A stretch of DNA of 64,000 bases from Loripinus fragilis. Taxonomy: Eukaryota > Mollusca > Bivalvia > Lucinida > Lucinidae. Below, in pieces: positions 36,601-45,690 of the stretch. A program made the translations under genes and the position numbers. Location: the NCBI GenBank assembly GCA_964019695.1, contig OZ026531.1, positions 3,605,701-3,669,700 of the forward strand, written 5' to 3'. Position 1 is the stretch's first letter. Each line of letters opens with the position of its first letter. The notes under the pieces were generated by a model. The model was not told the origin of the DNA. It made no database searches and saw only the letters and a program-made list of their open reading frames with translations.

Positions 36601-38389
36601 GGTAGATAACAAACACGAATCGTAGGTAGGCAGATAGGGTGGGAGGTAGGTAGATAACAAACACGAATCGTAGGTAGGTAGGTAGGGAGGGAGGTATAGG
36701 TAGGTAGATAACAAACACGAATCGTAGGTAGGCTGGTAGGGTAAGAGGTAGGTAGATAACAAACACAAATCGTAGGTAGGAAGGTTGGGAGGGAGGGAGG
36801 GCGGTAGATTACAAACACGAATCGTAGGTAGGTGGGTAGGGAGGGAGGTTGGTATAGGTAGGTAAATAACAAACACGAATCGTAGGTAGGTAGGCAGGGA
36901 GGGAGGGAGGCTGGTATAGGTAGGGAGATAACAAACACGAATCGTAGGTAGGTAGGTAAGTAGAGAGAAAGGTTGGTATAGGTAGGTGAAAAACAAACAC
37001 GAATCGTAGGTAGGTAGGCAGGGAGGGAGGTAGGTAGATAACATACACGAATCGTAGGTAGATAGGGAGGGAGGGAGGTTGGTATAGGTAGGTAGAAAAC
37101 AAACACGAATCGTAGGTAGGGAGAGAGGGAGGTTGGTATAGGAAGGGAGATAACAAACACGAATCGTAGGTAGGCAGGTAGGTAGGTAGGGAGGGAGGTT
37201 GGTATAGGTAGGGAGGTAACAAACACGAATCGTAGGTAGGTAGGCAGGGTGGGAGGTAGGTAGATGACAAACACGAATCGTAGGTAGGAAGGTAGGTAGG
37301 TAGGGAAGGAGGTTGGTATAGGTAGGGAGATAACAAACACGAATTGCAGGTAGGTATGGAGGGAAGGAGGGAGGGAGGGAGGTTGGTATATGTAGGTAGA
37401 TAACAAACACGAATCGTAGGTATGTAGGTAAATAATAATGGTATGTAGGTATGTAGGTAGGTAGATAATAAACACGAATCGTGGGTAGGTAGGGAGGAAG
37501 GGAGGTAGGGAGGTTGGTATAGGTAGGGAGATAACAAACACGAATCGGAGGTAGTTAGGCAGGGTGGGAGGTAGGTAGATAACAAACACGAATCGTAGGT
37601 AGGTAGGTAGGTAGGTAGGTAGGTAGGGAAGGAGGTTGGTATAGGTAGGGAGATAACAAACACGACTTGCAGGTAGGTACGGAGGGAAGGAGGGAAGGAA
37701 GGAGGTTGGTATATGTAGGTAGATTACAAACACGAATCGTAGGTATGTAGGTAAATAATAATGGTATGTAGGTATGTAGGTAGGTAGATAATAAACACGA
37801 ATCGTAGGTAGGTAGGGAGGGAGGGAGGTTGGTAGATAACAATCACGAATCGTAGGTAGGTAGGTAGGGTTGGAGGTAGGTAGATAACAAACACAAATCG
37901 TAGGTGGGTAGTTAGGGTGGGAGGTAGGTATAGGTAGGTAGATAACAAATACGAATCGTAGGTAGGTAGGCAGGGAGGGAGGGAGGTTTTTATAGGTAGG
38001 GTGATAACAAACACGATCTTAGGTAGGTAGGCAGGGAGGGAGGGAGGGAGGGAGGTTGGTATAGGTAGGGAGATAACAAACACGAATCGTAGGTAGGTAG
38101 GCAGGGTGTGAGATAGGTATATAACAAACATGAATCGTAGGTAGGTAGGTAGGGAGGGAGGTTGGTATAGGTAGGGAGATAAATAACACGAATCGTAGGT
38201 AGGTAGGCAGGGTGGGAGGTATGTAGATAACAAACACGAATCGTAGGGAGGTAGGGAGGGAGGGAGGTTGGTATAGGTAGGTAGGTAGGTTGATAACAAA
38301 CACGAATCGTTGGTAGGTAAGCAGGGTTGGAGGTAGGTAGATAACAAACACGAATCGTAGGTAGATAGGGAGGGAGGGAGGTTGGTATA
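24634..38389 (+). repeat. Giant G-rich minisatellite: 20-bp core plus GGTA/GGGA tracts
   Basis: The array opens with pure (GGTA)n and (GGGT)n (24634-24790). It then becomes units of about 46-75 bp. Each unit has the core GATAACAAACACGAATCGTA, then (GGTA)n, then GGGAGGGAGG or GGGTGGGAGG. Longer units add TTGGTATAGGTAGG. By eye there are on the order of 200 units. Higher-order duplications of about 4.4-4.5 kb (26.8-29.2 kb against 31.2-33.8 kb) and of 1.6 kb are visible. Pure GGTA runs of over 100 bp occur near 32780-32892 and about 70 bp near 33493-33560. The minus strand lacks stops in all frames and produces spurious ORFs of up to 1082 codons. Confidence 0.97.
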
Positions 38390-38790
38390 CGCCGCTTTGG
38401 TGCCAAAGAAACACAGCCAATATCACTGTTTTAAGCTCATCTGTTTAGATGTGTAATGATTCAAAATCTTCATAATGCGAACCAATATTTGTCTTAATAA
38501 GTGGATAAATCGAATAAATCATCTAAGCGAAATAAATGATGATTAGAAGCATTAATTCAACACTATTTCTATTGCCATAAATACTGACATTATGCTGTGG
38601 TATTTAACTTACTGTCACCAAACTTGAGATGATAAAATATTGGCATCCACTAAACTCGATATACAAGTTAAATGAAGAAGAGATCCAACCTGATACTTAA
38701 TTGCAATGTAAAGGCTTTTATACCACCCTTACATACTTAAGCACGAAATATCGCGTGCAAGGTCTACACTCATGTAGGTGGTATAAAATA

Positions 38791-38884
38791 GTTATACCAT
38801 GTTTGTCCACCTGTACTTAAGATAATCCACTCGCTAAAGCTCGTGGATTATCTCCATGTACAGGCGGACAACCCATGGTGTAAC
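38791..38884. repeat. 94-bp hairpin before TSP1 exon 1
   Basis: A left arm starting GTTATACCATGTTTGTCCAC pairs with a right arm ending GACAACCCATGGTGTAAC. The inner stem is GATAATCCAC/GTGGATTATC. A second inverted pair, TATACCACC/GGTGGTATA, lies just upstream. The duplicated copy is at 48443-48536. Probably a small transposon remnant. Confidence 0.75.
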
Positions 38885-38924
38885 TATTACTTAATTAGGT
38901 GATAACTATCCCCTTCTGTTACAG

Positions 38925-39086
38925 AATGGGCTCCTTGGGACTCTTGGACAGCATGCTCAGTCACATGTGGATCTGGAGTGCAAGAGAGGTCCAGAACTTG
39001 TAACAAAGTTGATCCTAGTGATGCTGACTGTGAAGGAGAGAGTACACAGCAACTGGGTTGTACTGTTGCTGCATGTCCTCAGACGG
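38925..39086 (+). CDS. TSP1 exon 1 (exon 3 of the gene)
   Basis: A 162-bp phase 1-1 exon between CTGTTACAG and GTAAAA, encoding one TSP1 module. The order of features is WxxWxxW (W2, W5, W8), CSVTCG (C11, C15), RxR (R22, R24), then C26, C36, C46 and C51. The six cysteines fit the known group-1 pattern (C1-C5, C2-C6, C3-C4). WAPW, WDSW and WTAC are C-mannosylation contexts. C-S-V-T-C-G-S-G matches the O-fucosylation consensus CxxTCxxG at T14. TSP1 modules form elongated Trp/Arg-stacked ectodomain rods. This copy has Ser23 and Leu44, where most others have Thr and Met. Confidence 0.93.
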
Positions 39087-41103
39087 GTAAAAGATATCTA
39101 CTTCCGTTTTAATATTTATGCTAAGATAAAAAAAAAAACACAACGTCGCATGCATTTTTGATTGAGGACAAAAAGTAAGTGAGTATGATCAGGAAAAAAC
39201 ACAATCACATAATGCAGACCAACCCACGGCACCGTGAGGAAGAGCCAGAGAACATTTATAGTAACAAGGCATCCATAAGACAATAAAAGCAAAGCAACAA
39301 GCTCTCTCTTCCTCTTCAAGATAATTGCAAAACTAGAAAGGAAACAAAAAAAGTATTATCTGTCACGTTTGGGAGTTATATAACGTCATGCAATAAAACC
39401 ATAAACCACTAGTGGTTTACAGATTTGGTAATGCAACATAATGGCGTCCATTATAACGTTGCGAAAAAGGTGTCAAAATCTAGATGTTTTCACTCCAAAA
39501 CTGCGATTTTTAAGCAATTTTAATGTAATGTGATAAAAAATCTAGCATTCGTGCTCCTGTATTATAGAATTTATTAAACATGTTGCGAAAAAGTGATTAA
39601 ACGCTCGACAAACCACACATTTTATGGTTTTTGTTCTCAACTCATTAAATAAATTTAATAAAACATGAGAACTCATATAAGATCCTCTATATACATACTA
39701 AAACAAAGACAAACCCAGAACCCCCATAAACAATGGTAAGTTTGTTTAACAATAGATCAACAACAACAGAACCACGGCCTTAGAATGGAGATCATCCTTA
39801 GCCACCGGGGTGGGGTGGGCGGGTTGGGGCTTAAATGCATTTTACTGGCGCCAAATCTTCGCCTAGATTCTGTTGTGGTTAAAACAATAAAATTTTAAGC
39901 TCGCATGGAGGCCTCCTAATTAATGCAATGTGTGATCACAGAGAGCCAATCGAATCAAATTAACACACTATGATGAAACAACAATGGACTCTCATGACTC
40001 ACAGATAGTCAGAGCTAAAGAAAACCAAGTTGAGCCACGGTATGCCCTGCAAACGACAAGCATCAGGCTTCAACCAACTGATTAAAGCTTATCGCCAGGG
40101 CCGTTATTGAGTGTGGACCTGATCCACCGTTGTGAAAGTAAAGAGGAAACCATAGCTATAAACCATGATTGGGTTTACAAGCAGGCATGCAAGCTGTCGA
40201 ATCCATAATGTCTCCTACTTTTTTAACGTTTAACAAACTTTTTAAACTGATTACTAAAATTAGGCTTCCCAATTATTCTATTTAACTAAATCAGTATCAA
40301 ATACAGGTTCTAATATGCCTGGTTGCAGAAGAGTATTTAAGCAAATATTGTATGTAGCAATCAAGCCTGCATGTATAATCAGAGCGAAAATTGAAACATT
40401 ACTTTTGTCATTTTGTTTATCGTTTCATTTTCGATATAAAAGGTGTTAAGAAATTAAGAAATTCATTCCGCTCTACATCATAGAATTTCGAATCATTTAC
40501 AAAGGAAATTATGCTGGAAAATTGCATTTTCATTGGGCCTGTTATTGTTTGTGATGCTCTATAGTGTTTAGCATCGTGTCTGATATCGAATGTCTTCACA
40601 AAATTTCGTTTAATTTGGGTAATTTTTTTCAGTCGGCCTAGAAAAAATCTGATATTTTCCAAAAAATGTGACATTTATTATTTTGGATGGTTGTTTACAG
40701 CCTTGCAGTTTAGTAAACGTACTAAAGGCTATGGCCAGGACATGACAAGGGTTCTTTGTCACATACACCCATTTTGCTCCTCGAGCCCAAAAATTTCCGG
40801 GGGGGGGGGGGGGGGGGGGATGGGGGCTTGATTTTGAAGATAATTTATTCGGTAGCAAAATATTTGATTAAACATCCAGTTGTTTATTTCTTGTCCAGTA
40901 TGTCGACTTTAAAGAATTCCAGTGACATTAATGTCATTGGACACATAATGACTATAAAAATAACATGATTTTTTGCGGAACGAACTTTCTTAACACCCTT
41001 TATAACATGATAAAATCACTTAACTGCTAGCTGAATGCTGGAGAGAACTTTCATTTATCTTCATGTTATCCCATTGATGAACCAGTGTATTGTTCTGTTA
41101 CAG
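39087..41103 (+). other. Intron between TSP1 exons 1 and 2
   Basis: Contains a dispersed repeat in minus orientation (about 39174-39329). It lacks the SINE and the A-type element found in the next intron, giving empty sites at about 40127-40138 and 40258-40264. It carries a MITE-like element at 40433-41006. Confidence 0.8.
40433..41006. mobile_element. MITE-like element with poly-G tract, copy 1
   Basis: Ends TATAAAAGGTGTTAAG (left) and CTTAACACCCTTTATA (right) are inverted, as are ATTCCGC and GCGGAA just inside. It is absent from the shorter TSP1 introns, where TCATTTTGTT joins directly to GCAAGCTGAATG. True borders may lie about 25 bp further out. The paralogue is at 50086-50648. Confidence 0.65.
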
Positions 41104-41265
41104 AATGGGCTCCTTGGGACTCTTGGACGGCATGCTCGGTCACGTGTGGATCTGGAGTGCAAGAGAGGAACAGAACTTGTAACAAAGTTGATCCTAATGA
41201 TGCTGACTGTGAAGGAGAGAGTACGCAACAAATGGGTTGTACTGTTGCTGCATGCCCTCAGACGG
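41104..41265 (+). CDS. TSP1 exon 2 (exon 4 of the gene)
   Basis: Same 162-bp phase 1-1 module with all six cysteines, three Trp and the CSVTCG motif. It has Asn23 in ERNRT, which creates an N-x-T sequon (N23-R-T25) absent from the other copies, and Asn32 in DPND. Donor GTAAAAAA. Confidence 0.93.
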
Positions 41266-42286
41266 GTAAAAAATATCTACTTCCGTTTTAATATTCATGC
41301 TAAGATAAAAACAAAACAAAAAACAACGTAGCATGAATTTTTGATTGAGGACAAAGAAGTAAGTGAGTATGATCAGGAAAAAACACAATCACACAATGCA
41401 GACCAACCCAGGGCACCGCGAGGAAGAGCCAGAGAACGTTTATAGTAACAAGGCATCAATAAGACAAAACAAGCAAAGCAACCAGCTCTCTCTTCCTCTT
41501 CAAGATAATTGCAAAACTGGGAGTGATATAACGACATGCAATAAACTTGATAAACCACTAGTGTTTTACAGATTTGGTAATGTAACATAATGACGTCCAT
41601 TATAACGTTGCGAAAAAGGTGTCAAAAATTGATGTTTTCACTCCAAAACTGCGATTTTAAGCAATTTTAATGTCATGTGATAAAAAGAATCTTCCATTCG
41701 CACTCCTGTATTATTGAATTTATTAAACTCGTTGCGAAAAAGCGATTAAATGCTCGACAAACCTCGCATTTTATCGTTTTTATTCTTAACTCGTTAAATG
41801 AATTTTATAAAACACGAGCACTCATGTAAGATCCTCTATATACATACTAAAACAAAGACAAACCCAGAACCCCCATAAACAATGGTAAGTATGTTTAAAA
41901 ATAGATCAACAACAACAGAACCACTGCCTTAGAACGGAGATCAGCCTTAGCCACAGGAGTGGGGGGGGGGATTGGGGCTTAAATGCATTTTACTGGCGCC
42001 AACTCTTCGCCTAGATTTTGTTGTTGTTAAAGCTCTAAATTTTTAAGCTCGCATGGAGGCCTTCTAACTAATGCAATGTGTGATCACAGAGAAACAATCG
42101 AATCAAATTCACTCACTATGATGAAACAAAAATGGACTCTCATGACTTACAGATAGTCAGAGCTAAAGAAAACAAAGTTGAGCCACGGTATGCCCTGCAA
42201 ACGACAAGCATCAGGCTTCAACCAACTGATTAAAGCTTATCGCCAGGGCCGTTGTTGAGACTAGGCCTGACCCACCATTGTGAAAG

Positions 42287-42437
42287 TTTTGTTTTGTTTG
42301 TTTGATTTGATTCTTTACGTCCCATCAACAATCTTTCAGTTATAAAGGGACGGGTCTTCCTGGGTTGAACCAGTACTAAGCTAGGATTAATGTTCTTGCT
42401 CAAGGACACAACGCAGTGATGCCGGTGAGGCTCGAAC
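42287..42437 (-). mobile_element. 151-bp SINE insertion with target duplication, copy 1
   Basis: Flanked by TTGTGAAAG (42278-42286) and GTTGTGAAAG (42438-42447). The paralogous intron at 40127-40138 shows the unoccupied site GTTGTGAAAG. Oriented minus, it starts with the B-box-like GTTCGAGCC and ends in a CAAACAAAC-type tail. It is 5'-truncated relative to 13660-13836. Confidence 0.88.
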
Positions 42438-42571
42438 GTTGTGAAAGTAAAGAGGAAACCATAGCTATAAACCATGATTGGGCTTACAACCAGGCAGGCA
42501 GCCTGTCAAATAATAATCATGTTGTATCCTCCTTTTTTAATGTTTAATAATCGTTTTAAATTGATCGCTAA

Positions 42572-42712
42572 ATAATCGGGAAAACGGATCCTTCAGAAAA
42601 AGAGAACCTACAATATAAGAAAACAATATACTTGGATTTATTAAGTCTGTTCATGAGAACTACTGGAAAGTGCAACAATTCTCGCGCCCTTTAGCACTGG
42701 CTAAGGCTTCCC
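42572..42712 (-). mobile_element. A-type short dispersed element
   Basis: The segment CGGGAAAACGGATCCTTCAG through TTAGCACTGGCT interrupts the sequence that reads ACTAAAATTAGGCTTCCC in the longer introns. Copies lie at about 52038-52167 and 53869-53998 (minus), and at 57850-57992 and 63391-63526 (plus). Confidence 0.65.
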
Positions 42713-42933
42713 AACAATTCTATTAAACTAAATTGCATCAAATACAGGTTATGATATACATTGTAGCAGAAGAAACTTTAATCAAATAGTGTAAGTAACA
42801 ATCAAGCCTGCGTGTATAATCAGAGCGAAAATTGAAACATTACTTTTGTCATTTTGTTGCAAGCTGAATGCTGGGGAGAACTTTTTATCTTCATGTTATC
42901 CCATTGATGAACCAGTGCATTGTTCTGTTACAG

Positions 42934-43095
42934 AATGGGCTCCTTGGGACTCTTGGACGGCATGCTCAGTCACATGTGGATCTGGAGTGCAAGAGAGGAC
43001 AAGAACTTGTAATAAAGTTGATCCTAGTGATGCTGACTGTGAAGGAGCGAGTATGCAGCAAATGGGTTGTACTGTTGCTGCATGCCCTCAGACTG
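42934..43095 (+). CDS. TSP1 exon 3 (exon 5 of the gene)
   Basis: 162-bp phase 1-1 module with all hallmark residues. It has Ala39 and Met41 (EGASMQQM) where other copies read EGESTQQM. Its donor is GTTAAAG, while the paralogous exon at 54231 has GTAAAAG. T at +3 is weaker, so this exon may be skipped in part. Skipping would not shift the frame. Confidence 0.92.
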
Positions 43096-43116
43096 GTTAA
43101 AGACATTTTATTCCCT

Positions 43117-43278
43117 CACACTAGATCGCGATTTCAGTTGGTTGTACCCATGTGAGATAATTCCTTCTTGCACACTAGATCGGGATTTCCGTTGCTTTTA
43201 CCCATGTGAGATAAAAAAATTTCACACACTAGATCAGGAGTTCCGTTGCTTTTACCCATGTTAGATAATTCTTTCTCA
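43117..43278. repeat. Three tandem units of about 54 bp
   Basis: Each unit starts CACACTAGATC and contains TTTTACCCATGT(G/T)AGATAA or a close variant. The paralogous block is at 54414-54575. Confidence 0.85.
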
Positions 43279-43929
43279 CATACCCGTACCAGCCCGCGAG
43301 AAACATAAAAAGCGAACAGGCACACGTCAGCCACACGCTGGCGGCACGTTGATCAGAGACATCATTGTAATCTTAAAATGACATCACCATGTCGCATCTC
43401 AGCGAATTCAGGATTTTCTGGAAGCCTTTTTCATGTGTTTTTTCTCCAATATAATATGCGATACTTAGTGGTGAGCAAGAAAAAGAATGTATTATTCATG
43501 TGAGGATTGCAAGCCTTGTTATGGCAATTGATGATCCTCAAGACGGATTTTCTTATCACAACCACACACGTATTATGGATTCTTATTTTTTTCTCACACG
43601 CCAATGCATACAAGATCGAGAGATCCCTATGCTAGCTCGTTGTCGACAAAATCCCACATTACTACCTATGTATGATAAGTGTAACTAACACGAGATAAGA
43701 TACATCAGGCAGGTTGCTTTTGCGAGATAAACTAGACACGACATCTTTGGCCTATGATTGTATTCTTTCAGAAAACGAAAGTTGATTTGTTGATCATGTT
43801 GAGACGGTCAGGAAAACTTCAATATAAAGTAAAAGTATAAAGTAAAATGGTCCATTTTTTATTTTAAACATTTATTTAATGCTATGAACATGTTGAGTGC
43901 TTCGTGGTTGACATTTTATTTTTGGACGT

Positions 43930-45671
43930 GCATGTTGAAGGTTAGTGATGAAAAAAAATTGATAGATTTACAGCATTTTTAGCATACTCGATTCTCTACT
44001 ATTGCACATATTGTATAATGGCTGATAGTGCATACAATGTAAAATCAACTCCTCCTAGAGTATTCAGTGTATCCTTTTTAAACTTTGCAGTCATGTTATA
44101 TACATATTGAAGATTTGCATGTGGAAGTTTAGTGATGAAAAAATATTTTTGTTAAATATACAGCATTTTTAACTTAGCCAATTCTCGACCACTCAACATA
44201 TTAGATTATGCCTGATAGTGAATACTTTGTAAAATCAACTCCCCTAGAGTATTCCGTGTATCCTTTTAGTACTTTGCAGGCATGTTACAGACATATTGAA
44301 AATGTGCATGTTGAAGTTTAATGATAAAAAAATAATTATTGTTAAATTTACAGCTTTTTTAACATAGCCAATTCTCAGCCATTGTCAATTTTGAGTTATG
44401 ACTGATAGTACGTACTTTGTGAAATCAACTCTAAAAGGTCTTCAGCATAATATTTTAAAATTTTGCAGGTTTGTTATAGACATATTGAAGATGTGCATGT
44501 AAAAGCTTAATGATGAAAATTTTTTTTTTTGATAAATATACAGCATTTTTAACTTAGCTAATTCTCAACTACGGCTCATATTGTATAATAACCTATAGAG
44601 TATACTTTGTGAAATCAACTTTTCCTAGAGTCTTTTGTGTATCCTTTTAATACTTTGCAGGTTATGTTACAAATATATCGAAGAAGTGTTTGTAGAAGTT
44701 TAATGATAAAAAATGTTTGTTGATTTTACAGCATTTAACTCAGCCAATTCTAGACCACTGCACATATTGAATAATGGCTGATAGCGCATATTTTGTATAA
44801 TCAGCTCCTCATACACCCTTCAATTTATCCTTTAGACATATTGATGATGTGTATGAAAAAAGTTATTGATACAAAAAAAACGATAAAGAGCTACACGCAT
44901 TTAGGGGTTAATTTGGCCCCCTCAGGAGCCAAAAAATGAAAAGTTGCTTTTTGGTATCCTGGGTCAAGTGTGGTACTTGATTGTATCGAGTCCTGATCTT
45001 TGCACCCTTACTTACTTTCACCGATTTCATCCAAATGGTTTATTCTAAGAATAGCCCAAGTGAAAATTCTGGCTTTTATATTTCTTTTACCGTTGCTATG
45101 ATAGCAAAAATGGCCAACAAACTAGACTTAAAATAGAGAAATTACCATTTTTGGCCAAAATAAGGATCTAACTATTTTTGGAGACCGATTTTTAAGAATT
45201 AGATATCAGCACAAGCGAATACCAAACAAAGCTTTTTTAAAATATATTGTGTGCCATGATATTTCTCATCATCTGTGAAAATATATTTTTGGTATTTGCT
45301 ATGTGCTCTATGTTAATATCTCTGTCAAATGATAAAAATTTGCTCCAAAATGGTCACTTTCCTATTTTCAGCCTATTTTGGCGGCCATTTTTGTTACCAT
45401 AACAACGGTAAAAGTCCTATCGATACTAGACTTTTACACTTGGGCTATTGTTCTAGCAGTTTAATTAGAAGAAACTAGTGAAAATGTAATTTTCATTGTC
45501 TGGCGTCATTGGGGGCGAAAATAGCCTCTTGGTGCACGTACCTCTTTACAGCATTTAACTTAGCCAATAGTCGACCACTGCACAAATTGAATAATGTCAG
45601 ATAGTGTGTAATCAACTACTCTTGGAGCGTTCAGTATATCCTTTCAATACTTTGTGAGTGTGTTACAGACA
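43930..45671. repeat. Tandem repeats of about 189 bp interrupted by a MITE-like element, copy 1
   Basis: Units begin near 43930, 44118, 44306, 44495 and 44687. Each contains ACAGCATTTTTAACTTAGCC- and TATCCTTTTA-like segments. A sixth unit is split at about 44888 and resumes at 45545-45671. The paralogous block is 55226-56964. Confidence 0.8.
44888..45544. mobile_element. Palindromic MITE-like element inside the 189-bp repeats, copy 1
   Basis: The left end GAGCTACACGCATTTAGGGG is the inverted counterpart of the right end, which finishes CTTGGTGCACGTACCTC. Inner arms carry AATAGCCCAAGTG and its complement CACTTGGGCTATT, plus TTTTACCGTTG and CAACGGTAAAA. It includes the SINE core near 44953-45025. 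Length 657 bp; the paralogue is 56183-56837. Confidence 0.7.
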
Positions 45672-45690
45672 CAAACACACACGAAACAAA

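Larger units (their letters stand above)
24368..38924 (+). other. Inferred intron 2 (about 14.6 kb), mostly minisatellite
   Basis: From GTTAAAAG at 24368 to CTGTTACAG at 38916-38924. Nearly all of it is the array at 24634-38389. The remaining 535 bp before exon 3 hold the hairpin described separately. Confidence 0.6.
41266..42933 (+). other. Intron between TSP1 exons 2 and 3
   Basis: Short-type intron (1668 bp). It carries the 151-bp SINE (42287-42437) and an A-type element (about 42572-42712). Confidence 0.8.
34078..45671 (+). repeat. Segmental tandem duplication, copy 1 (11.6 kb, three TSP1 exons)
   Basis: Homologous to 45691-56964 in head-to-tail order. It starts inside the minisatellite at AGATAACAAACACGAAATG and ends within a 189-bp tandem repeat at TGTGTTACAGACA. 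It includes TSP1 exons at 38925, 41104 and 42934. Confidence 0.9.

Noticed and set aside
24634..38389. CRISPR array or telomeric repeat
   Set aside because: Spacers are not unique but low-complexity GGTA/GGGA tracts, unit length varies, and the genome is eukaryotic. The tetranucleotide is not TTAGGG or a known telomere variant and lies inside a gene.
24584..38426. Very long minus-strand ORFs (up to 1082 codons) rich in Leu-Pro-Thr-Tyr
   Set aside because: They are translations of the minisatellite. All three minus frames are open, the peptides follow the repeat, and there is no domain or plausible start.
38967..39161. + strand frame beginning MDLECKRG and its equivalents in every TSP1 unit
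   Set aside because: Shifted-frame shadow of the TSP1 exon running into the intron. The TSP1 frame has the conserved cysteines and matching splice phases.
39116..39319. Minus-strand frame beginning MKRKREL and paralogues
   Set aside because: Antisense of a dispersed repeat, recurring wherever the repeat occurs.
42846..43100. TSP1 frame extended upstream to an in-frame ATG (also at 52312 and 54143)
   Set aside because: The extension is intronic: TTCTGTTACAG sits at the same place before every copy, and the upstream residues are not shared with exons 38925, 48577 or 57513.
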